64,000 nt of DNA from Nocardia fluminea (GCF_002846365.1 NZ_PJMW01000002.1:4030001-4094000); one strand, 5' to 3'. Counted from the first letter of the stretch, positions 54,208 through 63,646 are shown. A program made the numbers and translations. The notes: generated by a model not told the origin, from the sequence alone.

Positions 54208-55707
54208 TCAGACGGGCCGCACCAGTCCGTGGCGGACGAGTCCGGCGACCACACCGAGTGCCCGGTCGGCGAATTCCGGCGTGACCTGCTCCGCGCCGTC
54301 GGCGAGGGCGAGTAGTTCGATCAGTTCGTACAACGGCAGCCCGTCCGGCCGCATTCCCGCGACCAGGGCGACCGTCGACTCGTCGACCTCGTGCTGCCAG
54401 CGCGGTCCGTCGCCGCGATGCAGCCGGGCCACCTGCTCGGTCCAGCCGAACTCGCCGGGCAGATACACCCGCTCCAACGCGGTCGCCGGGCTCGGCGCGA
54501 AACGGGATGCCCACGCGAGGTTCTCGTCGGCTGCCACCGCCCGCAACCACGCCGACCGCGCGAAATATCCGGCCACCTCGGTGCCGAGCGGGTCGTCGAA
54601 ACCGTGGGTGAGGTCCTCGGCGAGGAGTTCGGTGGGGCCGTCGATCGCGCGCAGATAGACGAAACCGAACCCGACGCCCGCCACCTCGGCGGCCTCGAAG
54701 GCGTCGAGCCACCGCGCCGCCTGCTCCTGAGCGGCCGGGTCGCGCGGATCCAGGCCCGCGTCGCGCAGCCAGGTGCCCACGTAGAGGGCCGGATCGGCGA
54801 CGTCGCGCTGCACGATCCACGCGTCGACCCCGTGGGCGGGCAACCAGCTCGACACCCGCCGGCGCCAGTCCTCGCCGTCCACGTGCACCCAGGCGGCCAG
54901 CATGGCCGCTGTGCCGCCGGGCGCCAGCAGTTCGGGCGCCTGCCCGATGACCAGTTCGCTGGCCCCGTCCAGGGCGAGCCCCGAGTCGCGATAGGTGTGC
55001 TCGATCCGGGCCGGCCCGACCACGAACGGCGGATTGGCCACCACCTGGTCGAAGCGCCGCCCGGCCACGGGCTCGAACCAGGATCCCTCGAGCAGTTCGA
55101 TATCGAGTTCGTTGAGCGCGGCCGTGGCCTGCGCCAGCCACAGGGCCCGCGCGTTGACGTCGGTCGCGGTGACCCGGCCCGCGTAACCCGCCGCGTGCAC
55201 GGCCTGCACGCCACAGCCGGTACCCAGATCCAGCACGGTGCCGACGGGTTCGGTGGGCGTGGCCCGCAGCAGGGACAGCGACGCGTGCCCGACGCCGAGG
55301 ACGTGATCCTCGGTGAGCGTGCGCCGCCGCATCGAATCGTCGAGATCGGACAGGATCCACCGGGTACCCGCGCCCGCGTCGAGCGGTCTCAGATCGAGCG
55401 CGGCCCGCACCTGGTCTCCGTCGCGGGTGAGCAGACCCGCCGCCACCGCCGCGTCGACGCGCACCGGCGCGAGCGCGGCCGCCACGTCACGCTCGGGCAG
55501 GACATCCCCGAGCAGTAACAACCGCACCAGTGTGCCGAGGTCGCCCGCCGCCCGTGCGGCGCGGCGCACCGGCACCGGCTCCGAACGACTCAGTGCCGCA
55601 TGCACATCGGGGCCCAGCGCCTCGACGAGGGTCTCGGCGTCGTACCCGACCCGGATCAGCGCGGTGCGCAGGTCCGGGCACAGCGCGGTGAGCAGGGAGT
55701 CGGTCAT
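54208..55707 (-). CDS. Class I SAM-dependent methyltransferase, HemK/RlmG-like
   Basis: A 499-residue protein with an N-terminal helical winged-helix-like part (residues 1-150) and a Rossmann methyltransferase domain. The SAM loop is VLDLGTGCGVQAVHAAGY, the acidic loop is TDVNARAL and the N6/amide-type catalytic motif is NPPFVV. That motif methylates Asn/Gln side-chain or exocyclic amino groups, as in HemK, RlmG or TrmN6, so an rRNA, tRNA or protein target is expected, but which one is not clear. A C-terminal domain of about 200 residues is specific to actinobacteria. ATG 55707 fits the family start. It precedes sigB on the same strand with a 169 bp gap. Confidence 0.83.
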   Translation of the reverse strand: MTDSLLTALCPDLRTALIRVGYDAETLVEALGPDVHAALSRSEPVPVRRAARAAGDLGTLVRLLLLGDVLPERDVAAALAPVRVDAAVAAGLLTRDGDQVRAALDLRPLDAGAGTRWILSDLDDSMRRRTLTEDHVLGVGHASLSLLRATPTEPVGTVLDLGTGCGVQAVHAAGYAGRVTATDVNARALWLAQATAALNELDIELLEGSWFEPVAGRRFDQVVANPPFVVGPARIEHTYRDSGLALDGASELVIGQAPELLAPGGTAAMLAAWVHVDGEDWRRRVSSWLPAHGVDAWIVQRDVADPALYVGTWLRDAGLDPRDPAAQEQAARWLDAFEAAEVAGVGFGFVYLRAIDGPTELLAEDLTHGFDDPLGTEVAGYFARSAWLRAVAADENLAWASRFAPSPATALERVYLPGEFGWTEQVARLHRGDGPRWQHEVDESTVALVAGMRPDGLPLYELIELLALADGAEQVTPEFADRALGVVAGLVRHGLVRPV

Positions 55708-55895
55708 CGTCGGGTTCGTAGGCACCCGACTACTCTGCCAGGGCCATGAGCACTGAGAACGACCAGCTGCCACTGCGTGTCGGCGCGTGCGCAAAGGCTG
55801 GGGTCGCCCGAATATCGCGGTAGCTGCGTGGGCATCTCACGGAAAGCCGTTGGTGGAGGGGAATGTGGTCGCGGAAGGTCGACGTCCGCGGTGGT

Positions 55896-56633
55896 TCAGC
55901 CGGTGTAGGGGTCTCTGGATGTCACGCAGTACAGGGTGTTTCCGGGGTCGCGCAGGACTGTCCAGTGTTCGGCGTCGGTGATGCGGGTGGCGCCGAGGGA
56001 TTCGTGCCAGGTGGCGGTGGCGGCGATGTTCGAGGAGGCCAGGTCGACATGCGCGCCGGCGGGGGCGGGGTCGTCGAGGCGCTGGAGCAGAAAGTGCAGT
56101 GGCTGGTCGGGGCCGCGGAGGCGGGAGAATTCCGGACGGCGGCCGGACTTGTGCGTCCAGTCGGTGAGCGTCTGCCAGAACGCGGTATCGGCGTCGATAT
56201 CGGCGGGGGACAGGTCGAGGCAGATCTGGTCGAGGCGGGTGACCGTGCCGTCGGGAGCGGTGGTGACCGTCACCGGCGCCGGGTGCGGACTCGCGTTTCT
56301 CGCCGCCGGCGTGAAGCAGAAGATCTGTCCCGCAGGCGATTCCAGCACGGTGTAGTCGGGCTGTTCGACGACCACGCGCGCACCGAGTCCCGTAGCGGTC
56401 GCGACCGCCGCGGGAATGTCGTCGACGTCGAGGTCGAGGTGGACGCCACCGTTGTCGCCGACCGCTTGCATCTTGATCCACGCGGGCCCGCTCGCGGGCA
56501 GCAGCGTGACGAACTCGTCGTTCTCGCCGCGCGGCGCGGACACGGTGGAGTCGGTGACTTTCGCCCAGAACCGCGCGCAATCGGCGAAGGTATCGACGGG
56601 CCGGTCCAGAAAGGCCCAGGTCCAGCGAATCAT
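55896..56633 (-). CDS. VOC (glyoxalase/bleomycin-resistance fold) family protein
   Basis: A 245-residue protein made of two vicinal-oxygen-chelate repeats. The first has GGVHLDLDVDDIPAAVATATGLGA and AGQIFCFTPA; the second has DQICLDLSPADIDADTAFW and PGNTLYCVTSRD. Metal ligands are only partly conserved. Such tandem VOC proteins include extradiol dioxygenase-like and resistance proteins; no substrate can be named. ATG 56633 is used; the frame is open to 56660. Confidence 0.82.
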   Translation of the reverse strand: MIRWTWAFLDRPVDTFADCARFWAKVTDSTVSAPRGENDEFVTLLPASGPAWIKMQAVGDNGGVHLDLDVDDIPAAVATATGLGARVVVEQPDYTVLESPAGQIFCFTPAARNASPHPAPVTVTTAPDGTVTRLDQICLDLSPADIDADTAFWQTLTDWTHKSGRRPEFSRLRGPDQPLHFLLQRLDDPAPAGAHVDLASSNIAATATWHESLGATRITDAEHWTVLRDPGNTLYCVTSRDPYTG

Positions 56634-56855
56634 GCTGTCTCCCTTCCGATATGAGAGCACCCGCGCAGCCGTCGGCCGGATTCGGTTGCCCTGCCGGGCG
56701 GCTCGGGGTTGTTCTGTCCGAACGGTAGGCGGCCCGGGCTCGGCTGTCGACAGCGTTGCCGGAACAGCGTGCGGCGCTTCGCCGGTACGGCACTTCGGGT
56801 GCCGCTGCCCCCACCCGAGTATCCACCGTCCTCGGTGGCGGGATATTGACGAAAC

Positions 56856-58235
56856 ATGTCACACCGGCCACTCGCTGGCCCCGCCTCGATCCGGCACGCT
56901 ATCCAGGTGACCGACTTACGTGTGCCTCTGCCGCCCACCGGCGACGACCCGGCCGATGACCTCACTCCCGCACCGGCGGTCACCGACGAACGCCGTCGGC
57001 TCCATCCCGCGTGGATCGTGGCCGGCGTCGGATTCGTCGCCCTGCTCGGCGCGGCCGCCTTCCGCTCGGTCCCCAGCGTCCTCATCGAGCCCCTGCACAC
57101 CGAATTCGGTTGGTCGCACGCCACGATCTCCGCCGCTATCTCGCTGAATATGCTGCTCTACGGCCTGATCTCGCCGTTCGCCGCCGCGCTGATGGACCGT
57201 TTCGGCATCCGCAAGGTGGTGTGTTCGGCGCTGGTGCTGATCGCCGCGGGCAGCGGGCTGACGGTGTTCATGACCCAGGCGTGGCAGCTGGTGGCGACGT
57301 GGGGTCTGCTGGTGGGCGTCGGCGTGGGGTCGGTGTCGATGCCCTTCGTCGCGACCATCACGGGCCGCTGGTTCGTCCGGAGTCGTGGCCTGGTCACCGG
57401 AGTGCTCACCGCGGCGGGCGCCACCGGCCAGCTGGTGTTCCTGCCACTGGTGTCGATGCTGGCCACCGAGCACGGCTGGCGGTTGCCGTCGTTGATCGTG
57501 GCGGCGGTGGCGCTGTCGGTGGTGCCGCTGGTCTGGCTGTTCGTGCGCGACTACCCCAGCGATGCCGGTGTGCGCGCGTACGGGGCGCCCGCCGACTCGG
57601 ACGCGGGCGCGCGAGTCCCGATCGCGGGCGGTGCGAACCGGGCGTTGACGGTACTGGCCGCCGCGGCGCGCCGGCCCGGATTCTGGCTGCTGGCCGGTGG
57701 TTTCGCGATCTGCGGAGCCTCGACGAACGGCCTGGTCGGCACCCATTTCGTCACCGCGGCCCACGACCACGGCATGCCGCCGACCACAGCGGCCGGACTG
57801 CTGGCGCTGGTCGGGATCTTCGATGTGGCGGGCACCATCGCCTCGGGCTGGCTCTCCGACCGTGTGGATCCGCGCTACCTGCTGCTCGGCTACTACTCGT
57901 TGCGCGGGCTCTCGCTGCTGATCCTGCCCTCGCTGCTCGGCCCGCACACCGAGCCGAGCATGTGGGTGTTCATCGTGTTCTACGGCCTGGACTGGATCGC
58001 GACCGTCCCGCCGACCGTGCTGCTGTGCCGTGAACTCTTCGGCGCCGACGGCCCGATCGCGTTCGGCTGGGTCTTCGCCGCCCATCAGGTCGGCGCCGCT
58101 GTCGCCGCCACCGGCGCGGGCTTCGTTCGCGACGTCCAGGGCTCCTACGATCTCGCCTGGTACGTGGCGGGGGCGCTCTGCGGTATCGCCGCGGTCATGT
58201 CGATGCTGGTCCGCAGACCGAAAACAGCCGCATGA
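56856..58235 (+). CDS. MFS transporter
   Basis: A 459-residue major-facilitator protein with twelve predicted membrane segments and a basic loop RFGIRKVV after segment 2 (MFS motif A region). ATG 56856 is given as the start, but GTG 56907 (MTDLRVPLPP) is equally possible; neither has a good ribosome-binding site, so the true start is uncertain. The closest look is to monocarboxylate/oxalate-type MFS carriers. The substrate is unknown. It converges on the DUF3099 gene, stops 7 bp apart. Confidence 0.85.
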   Translation: MSHRPLAGPASIRHAIQVTDLRVPLPPTGDDPADDLTPAPAVTDERRRLHPAWIVAGVGFVALLGAAAFRSVPSVLIEPLHTEFGWSHATISAAISLNMLLYGLISPFAAALMDRFGIRKVVCSALVLIAAGSGLTVFMTQAWQLVATWGLLVGVGVGSVSMPFVATITGRWFVRSRGLVTGVLTAAGATGQLVFLPLVSMLATEHGWRLPSLIVAAVALSVVPLVWLFVRDYPSDAGVRAYGAPADSDAGARVPIAGGANRALTVLAAAARRPGFWLLAGGFAICGASTNGLVGTHFVTAAHDHGMPPTTAAGLLALVGIFDVAGTIASGWLSDRVDPRYLLLGYYSLRGLSLLILPSLLGPHTEPSMWVFIVFYGLDWIATVPPTVLLCRELFGADGPIAFGWVFAAHQVGAAVAATGAGFVRDVQGSYDLAWYVAGALCGIAAVMSMLVRRPKTAA

Positions 58236-58242
58236 CCAGCCG

Positions 58243-58659
58243 TTATTCCAGTGTCTTGTGCTGTCCGGATTCCAGTGCGATCTGGTTCGTGCGGCCGTCC
58301 CAGCGGCTCGGCTCGTCCTTGGTCCGCGGCGGACGGTCGTTGGCGATCAGCACCGCGATCCACGGCAGCGGCACCGAGGCGGCGATGATCAGGATCGAGA
58401 GCAACGGGTTCTCGAACGCGCTGTAGGCGATCGCGGCCAGGATCAGGCAGGGGATCCGGAAGGCCATGATGAACGTGTAGCGGCGCACCCTGGCGCGATG
58501 CTGATCGTCGAGCGAGGGCGCGGCCTCGGTGATCAGCACGGCGTGTTCGGCGGACGCGGGCCGGAAGAACCCACGCGAGGACGTGGGCTCGGCGGGCATC
58601 GTCACTTCCGGGTCTGGTTTCGGTTCGTCGGCGCCTGGGACATCGCCGTAGGAGGACAT
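58243..58659 (-). CDS. DUF3099 family membrane protein
   Basis: A 138-residue actinobacterial DUF3099 protein. A Pro/Glu-rich N-terminus is followed by HAVLITEAAPSLDDQHRARVRRYTFIM, split here as VLITEAAPSL...RRYTFIM, then two membrane segments (residues about 68-82 and 85-106) and a charged C-terminal tail. Function unknown. It is divergent from the DUF3039 gene with 83 bp between starts. Confidence 0.85.
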   Translation of the reverse strand: MSSYGDVPGADEPKPDPEVTMPAEPTSSRGFFRPASAEHAVLITEAAPSLDDQHRARVRRYTFIMAFRIPCLILAAIAYSAFENPLLSILIIAASVPLPWIAVLIANDRPPRTKDEPSRWDGRTNQIALESGQHKTLE

Positions 58660-58742
58660 ACCCCGAGTCTTCCACTCGGCGTCATCGAGCGCACACGCGG
58701 CTGGTCAGCGGGGCGGTGCTCGGATGCGGCATCATGGAAGGC

Positions 58743-58982
58743 GTGAGTACAGACACTCTGGTACGCCCGGAAACCACGACCGACGAGACGACCAGCGACG
58801 ACACCCCGAAATTCTTCCATTACGTGAAGAAGGACCGGATCGCCGAGAGTGCCGTGATGGGCACGATGGTCGTCGCACTGTGCGGCGAGGTCTTCCCGGT
58901 GACGCGTTCGGCCAAGCCCGGTTCGCCCGTGTGCCCGGACTGCAAGAAGGTCTACGAGGGCTTGCGCAAGGATGGCGACTGA
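58743..58982 (+). CDS. DUF3039 family small zinc-ribbon-like protein
   Basis: A 79-residue protein of the actinobacterial DUF3039 family. The core is KFFHYVKKDRIAESAVMGTMVVALCGEVF followed by PVCPDCKKVYEGL (quoted in parts); one Cys plus a CxxC pair suggest a small metal site. GTG 58743 gives the family N-terminus (MSTDTLVRPE); ATG 58734 is nine bases upstream. It commonly neighbours the SF2 helicase found at 60.3 kb. Its last 31 bp overlap the end of the convergent YihY/BrkB gene. Confidence 0.83.
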   Translation: MSTDTLVRPETTTDETTSDDTPKFFHYVKKDRIAESAVMGTMVVALCGEVFPVTRSAKPGSPVCPDCKKVYEGLRKDGD

Positions 58983-60106
58983 GCCGACTGCTCGGTCGGT
59001 GACGCCGGTGCCTCGGAGGGGGCCCCGGCGGTTTCGTCGTGCTCGTCGTCATCACCACGCACCTGGCTGGTGATCCATTCCTTGACCTGCTCGATCCGGG
59101 TGGCCCGGGCAGGCCAGAACTCCTGCACGGCGGCGTTGAACTCCGCGCCCAGGATCACCGCGAAGCCGAGGAAGTACGTGAACAGCAGGAACGCGATCGG
59201 CGTGGCCAGCGCGCCGTAGCTCACCCCGGTGGCGGTGATCCACGACAGGTACCGGCGCAGCAGGTCGCTGGCCGCCATGAAGAAGACCCCGGCCACCAGC
59301 GCGCCGCCGAAGAGCCGATGCCACGGCAGAGACTTGTGCAGGGCCAGTTTGTAGAGCGTGGTCAGCCCGACGATCAGCAGCAGGCCGACGATCGGGTAGT
59401 AGAACGTGTCGATCAGCCGCAATCCCGGCTCGCGCCACGCCTCGGGCAGGACCCGCCCGATCCGGGTCGGTCCCAGCGCGATCACCGGCAGGATGAGCAC
59501 CGCGGCCACCAGGAACTGCACATAGAGCAGCAGCGCGAAGATCCGCTGCCAGACCGGATGACGGGCGTCCTGCTGTCCGTGCGCCTCCACGATGGCGTCG
59601 ACGAAGGTGGCCATCGCCGAGGACCCGGCCCACAGCGACAACACGAAACCCACCGAGACCAGGGCACCGCGCCCCCGGCCGAGCACGTCGTCGACGGTCG
59701 GTTCGATCAGATCCGAGACCACCGACGGGCTGAAGAAGTCGCGGCTGAACGCGATGATCTTGCTCTCCACGATCTGTACGGTGTCGGGCCCGAACAACCC
59801 GCCCACATAGCCGAGGCTGCCGAGCAGTCCGAGCAGCAGGGGCGCCAGCGACAACGTTTGCCAGAACGCCGCGGCCGCGGACTTGGCGAAGATCGAGTTG
59901 TCCCAGCACTTGAGGGCGACCCGGACCACCAACCGCCACGCGGTGGCCAGCCGGCGCCGCCACCGCGGGTGATCGCTGCGACATTGCGGAGCTGCTTGCG
60001 CGCCGACCGGGGGGCGCGCAGGCGAGTCGCGGGGCGGGAGCGCCCGCGGCGGGCGCGCCGCGTCGGCAGCCGGGGCCTGGTCGTTGTTCATCTCAGTGTC
60101 AAGCAT
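58952..60106 (-). CDS. YihY/virulence factor BrkB family membrane protein
   Basis: A 384-residue integral membrane protein with six to seven membrane segments. YihY/BrkB hallmarks are KSAAAAFWQTLSLAPLLLGLLG near the start, GVSYGALATPIAFLLFTYFLGFAVILGAEFNA near the end (quoted in parts) and a polar C-terminal tail. Despite the older RNase BN name, these are membrane proteins of uncertain function. ATG 60106 or ATG 60091 could start it. It overlaps the DUF3039 stop by 31 bp and is divergent from the helicase gene. Confidence 0.87.
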   Translation of the reverse strand: MLDTEMNNDQAPAADAARPPRALPPRDSPARPPVGAQAAPQCRSDHPRWRRRLATAWRLVVRVALKCWDNSIFAKSAAAAFWQTLSLAPLLLGLLGSLGYVGGLFGPDTVQIVESKIIAFSRDFFSPSVVSDLIEPTVDDVLGRGRGALVSVGFVLSLWAGSSAMATFVDAIVEAHGQQDARHPVWQRIFALLLYVQFLVAAVLILPVIALGPTRIGRVLPEAWREPGLRLIDTFYYPIVGLLLIVGLTTLYKLALHKSLPWHRLFGGALVAGVFFMAASDLLRRYLSWITATGVSYGALATPIAFLLFTYFLGFAVILGAEFNAAVQEFWPARATRIEQVKEWITSQVRGDDDEHDETAGAPSEAPASPTEQSAQSPSLRKPS

Positions 60107-60258
60107 CCCGCACGGAGGCGCTCCGTGTGGTGCGGGCAGGGCATCGTGTCGGTGGGTAACAGGTAAATGGCCGGTGACCACGGGCGCGGTTGTGATGCCT
60201 GTCGCCCACCCCGCGTCGGTTTGGCGACACGCCGCATCGGGCGGCTAGGGTCGACTGC

Positions 60259-62019
60259 GTGACTGGGTCGGGTGGTGCCGCTACGGCGAAACAAGTGGGG
60301 ACACCGGGCGAGACTGCCGCGGGAGGTGCCCCGTCGGGTTCGTTGCGTGCCTGGCAGCGGCGCGCGTTGACGAAGTACCTGGCCACCAAGCCGCGTGACT
60401 TTCTCGCGGTCGCGACACCCGGCGCGGGTAAGACCACGTTCGCGCTGCGGGTTGCCGCGGAGTTGCTGGCCGATCGCACGGTGGATCAGATCACCGTCGT
60501 CGCCCCGACCGAGCACCTCAAGCACCAGTGGTCCGCGGCGGCCGCGCGCACCGGAATCCAGCTGGACTCGCGGTTCTCCAACTCCACGGGCGCCACCTCC
60601 GGCGACTATCACGGCGTGGTGGTGACCTATGCCCAGGTCGCCGCCCATCCGACGCGACACCGGGTGCGCACCGAGAACCGTCGCACGCTGGTGATCCTCG
60701 ACGAGATCCACCACGCCGGTGACGCCAAGACCTGGGGCGAGGCGACCGAGGAGGCGTTCGGCGACGCGACACGCCGGCTAGCACTGACCGGAACCCCGTT
60801 CCGTAGTGACGATTCGAAGATCCCGTTCGTCACCTACGAGCCCGACGAAGGCGGCTTCCCGCGTTCGCGCGCCGATCATTCCTACGGCTATGCCGACGCG
60901 CTCGCCGACGGCGTCGTGCGCCCGGTGGTGTTCCTCGCCTACTCCGGCGACGCGCACTGGCGCGACAGCGCGGGCGAGGAACACACCGCCCGCCTCGGCG
61001 AACCGCTCAGTGCCGAACACACCGCGCGGGCCTGGCGCACGGCGCTCGACCCGGCGGGCGACTGGATCTCGGCGGTGTTGCGCGCGGCGGATGTGCGCCT
61101 GCGTCAGCTGCGCGCGTCCGGCATGCCCGACGCGGGTGGTCTGGTGATCGCCACCGATCAGGAGCGCGCCCGCGACTACGCCGAACTGCTCGAACACATC
61201 TGTGGCGAGCGGCCGACGGTGGTGCTCTCGGACGACCCGCAGTCCTCGCAGCGCATCGGCGAGTTCGGTAAGGGCACCCAGCCGTGGATGGTCGCGGTAC
61301 GCATGGTGTCCGAGGGCGTCGACGTGCCGCGCCTGGCCGTGGGCGTCTATGCCACCAGCGCCTCGACACCGCTGTACTTCGCTCAGGCCATCGGCCGTTT
61401 CGTGCGTGCCCGCAAGCCGGGGGAGACCGCGAGTGTGTTCCTGCCGTCGGTGCCGGTGCTGCTCGACCTCGCCGCCCAGCTCGAGCTGCAGCGCGATCAC
61501 GTCATCGGCAAGCCGCATCGCGAGAAGGACGGTCTCGACGACGAGCTCCTGATGGACGCGAACAAGGCCAAGGACGAGCCCGGCGAGGACGAGAAGTCCT
61601 TTGTCGCCCTGGCCGCGGACGCCGAACTCGATCAGGTGATCTATGACGGCTCCTCCTTCGGCACCGCGACCATCGCGGGCAGTGACGAGGAAGCCGACTA
61701 CCTCGGCATTCCCGGCCTGCTCGACGCCGACCAGATGCGTGCCCTGCTCCGCGACCGCCAGACCCGCCAGCTCGCCGACCGCAGCGCGCAGGAGGTCGCG
61801 CCGCCACCCGCGGCCGTCGCCGAACGCGTCGCCACCTCCGACAAACTGGGCGAGCTACGCCGCGAACTCAACAGTCTCGTCGCGATGCACCACCACCGCA
61901 CCGGGAAACCCCACGGCGTGATCCACGGCGAACTCCGTCGCGAATGTGGTGGTCCGCCAACGGCATTGGCGAGTGTTGATCAATTGGGCGAACGCATCGC
62001 CGCTCTGCGCCGACTCTGA
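60259..62019 (+). CDS. DEAD/DEAH-box SF2 helicase
   Basis: A 586-residue SF2 helicase in the UvrB/type III restriction-like group. Motif I is TPGAGKTT (about residue 54), motif II is DEIHH in LVILDEIHHAGD, motif III LTGTPFRSD, and the C-terminal lobe has MVSEGVDVPRLAVGVYA and the arginine motif QAIGRFVRAR. A C-terminal extension with a coiled, charged region ends in RRELNSLVAMHHHRTGKPHG (quoted to 20 residues). DNA repair or nucleic-acid remodelling is likely; no nuclease domain is visible. GTG 60259 is the start. Confidence 0.88.
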   Translation: MTGSGGAATAKQVGTPGETAAGGAPSGSLRAWQRRALTKYLATKPRDFLAVATPGAGKTTFALRVAAELLADRTVDQITVVAPTEHLKHQWSAAAARTGIQLDSRFSNSTGATSGDYHGVVVTYAQVAAHPTRHRVRTENRRTLVILDEIHHAGDAKTWGEATEEAFGDATRRLALTGTPFRSDDSKIPFVTYEPDEGGFPRSRADHSYGYADALADGVVRPVVFLAYSGDAHWRDSAGEEHTARLGEPLSAEHTARAWRTALDPAGDWISAVLRAADVRLRQLRASGMPDAGGLVIATDQERARDYAELLEHICGERPTVVLSDDPQSSQRIGEFGKGTQPWMVAVRMVSEGVDVPRLAVGVYATSASTPLYFAQAIGRFVRARKPGETASVFLPSVPVLLDLAAQLELQRDHVIGKPHREKDGLDDELLMDANKAKDEPGEDEKSFVALAADAELDQVIYDGSSFGTATIAGSDEEADYLGIPGLLDADQMRALLRDRQTRQLADRSAQEVAPPPAAVAERVATSDKLGELRRELNSLVAMHHHRTGKPHGVIHGELRRECGGPPTALASVDQLGERIAALRRL

Positions 62020-62129
62020 GGGATCCGGGGCCAATTCTCGGCGATGCTCGCGTTGGGCGCTTCGGGACTCTCGGGGATCGTCGTCCGATGGCGCGCTGAG
62101 CTGTCAGCCGAAGCCGGGCGCCGCGTCGC

Positions 62130-62732
62130 CTAGCGTGTCGCGGCGGCGAGGGTGTGCAGGGCGCTGTCCACCGCGGCGCTCAGCTCGTCGGGGCTGACGC
62201 CGTCTCTGGCCTGGATCGACAGCCCGTACAGCACCGTGCTGTACAACATCGCGAGCGAGGCGGTTTCCGTCTCGGGGGCGAGGTCGCCGTCGATGACGCC
62301 ACGGTCGAGCCGGGCGCGGATGTCGGCCGTGGTTCGGCTGCGGGCTTGCGCGAGGAATTCGCGGACCGACGCGGTGCGGGTGGCATAGGTCGCGCCCGCG
62401 AGGACCACCATGCAGCCGTTCGGCAGGCCCGGATCGGTGTAGGTGGCGATGTTGTCGCGCAGCATCGCCTCGATGGCGGCGTAGGCGGTGGGCTGCTCGC
62501 GCAGTGCCCTGGCGGTGTGGGAGCCCTCGGTGCGGCCGTAGAGCTCGACGGCGGCGCGGAACAGGGCTTCCTTGTCGCCGAAGGCGGCGTAGAGGCTGGG
62601 GGAGTTGATGCCCATGGCGGCGGTGAGGTCGCTCATCGAAGCGCCGTCGTAGCCGAGTTCCCAGAACACCTCCATCGCACGGCGTAACGCGACCTCCCGA
62701 TCGAAGCCCCGGGGACGCCCGCGCTCTGCCAT
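62130..62732 (-). CDS. TetR/AcrR family transcriptional regulator
   Basis: A 200-residue TetR-family repressor. It starts MAERGRPRGFDREVALRRAM, with the helix-turn-helix at about residues 28-52 (MSDLTAAMGINSPSLYAAFGDKE, quoted in part as SDLTAAMGINSPSLYAAFG), and a C-terminal domain with GLPNGCMVVLAGATYA, as in the YezE/TetR_C_33-like group. ATG 62732 has AAAGG upstream. It is divergent from an SDR gene; the 161 bp between them contain repeated operator-like sites, so it probably represses the SDR and itself. Confidence 0.9.
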   Translation of the reverse strand: MAERGRPRGFDREVALRRAMEVFWELGYDGASMSDLTAAMGINSPSLYAAFGDKEALFRAAVELYGRTEGSHTARALREQPTAYAAIEAMLRDNIATYTDPGLPNGCMVVLAGATYATRTASVREFLAQARSRTTADIRARLDRGVIDGDLAPETETASLAMLYSTVLYGLSIQARDGVSPDELSAAVDSALHTLAAATR

Positions 62733-62753
62733 GCGCAACCTTTCTGTGCTGAT

Positions 62754-62767
62754 CGGTAAATATACCG
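62754..62767. promoter_or_regulatory. Palindrome near the TetR start
   Basis: CGGTA-AATA-TACCG (14 bp) is a perfect inverted repeat 21 bp upstream of the regulator ATG. It differs from the TGT-N-TCGA-N4-TACA sites, but its position fits autoregulation. Confidence 0.45.
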
Positions 62768-62803
62768 CGCCACGCAGCGGCGGAAGTAGTCGTCCACTGT
62801 TTT

Positions 62804-62819
62804 TGTGTCGATTGGTACA
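62804..62819. promoter_or_regulatory. TetR operator-like site 1
   Basis: TGTGTCGATTGGTACA shares the pattern TGT-N-TCGA-N4-TACA with the second site 57 bp to the right. It lies in the middle of the divergent TetR/SDR region. Confidence 0.55.
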
Positions 62820-62860
62820 GAACTCTTGACGGTGATGGCCGGAATGCGCTTCCCTATTTA

Positions 62861-62876
62861 TGTATCGACCACTACA
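62861..62876. promoter_or_regulatory. TetR operator-like site 2
   Basis: TGTATCGACCACTACA has TGTA/TACA arms (extended TATGTA/TACATA, 62859-62878) around an 8-base centre and ends 17 bp before the SDR ATG. It matches site 1 at 11 of 16 positions including all arm bases but one. Confidence 0.6.
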
Positions 62877-62893
62877 TAATTGGAGCGAGCCTG

Positions 62894-63631
62894 ATGACGA
62901 GCAGCAACACCGTGGCCCTGGTAACCGGCGCGAGCCGCGGGATCGGCGCGGCCATCGCCCGCGCGCTGGCCGCCGCCGGCGCCGATGTGGCGTTCACCTA
63001 CCAGCACGACGAGGTCGCCGCGAAAGCGGTCGCCGCCGAGATCGAGGCTTCGGGCCGGCGGGCGCTCCCGATCAAGGCCGACAGCGCCGACGCCGCACAG
63101 GTCGTGGCTGCCGTCGAACGGACCGCACGGGAACTGGGCGGTCTCGACGTGCTCGTGAACAACGCGGGCATCTTCCCGGCCAAGCCCTACGCGGAGTTCA
63201 CGCTCGACGAGATCGATCGCGCGCTCAACATTCACGCCCGCGCCGCCTTCGTCGCCGGCCAGGCCGCCCTCCCGTACCTCGGCGACGGTGGCCGGATCAT
63301 CTCCATCGGCACCAACCTGTCCGACCGCGCGCTCTTCGGCGGGCTCTCGCTCTACAACCTGAGCAAGTCGGCCCTCAACGGCTTCACCAAAGCCCTCGCG
63401 CGCGAACTGGGACCGCGCGGCATCACCGTCAACCTCGTCCAGCCCGGACCCACCGACACCGACATGAACCCGGCCGACAGCGAGCACGCCGCGACGCAGC
63501 GAGAGTTCAACGCCCTCGGCCGATTCGGCGCCGCCGCCGATGTCGCCGATCTGGTCGCCTTTCTCGCGGGACCGTCGGGGCGCTCGATCACCGGTGCCAT
63601 CCTCACGGTCGACGGCGGCACCAATGCCTGA
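62894..63631 (+). CDS. SDR family oxidoreductase
   Basis: A 245-residue classical short-chain dehydrogenase/reductase with an intact active site: cofactor loop TGASRGIG, LVNNAG, catalytic Tyr154 and Lys158 in LYNLSKSAL, and a Ser in IISIGTN upstream. C-terminal LTVDGGTNA is typical. It is NAD(P)H-dependent by family; the substrate is unknown. The divergent TetR with operators in between suggests induction by its substrate or a related compound. Confidence 0.92.
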   Translation: MTSSNTVALVTGASRGIGAAIARALAAAGADVAFTYQHDEVAAKAVAAEIEASGRRALPIKADSADAAQVVAAVERTARELGGLDVLVNNAGIFPAKPYAEFTLDEIDRALNIHARAAFVAGQAALPYLGDGGRIISIGTNLSDRALFGGLSLYNLSKSALNGFTKALARELGPRGITVNLVQPGPTDTDMNPADSEHAATQREFNALGRFGAAADVADLVAFLAGPSGRSITGAILTVDGGTNA

Positions 63632-63646
63632 GACGCTCGTCGCGGT

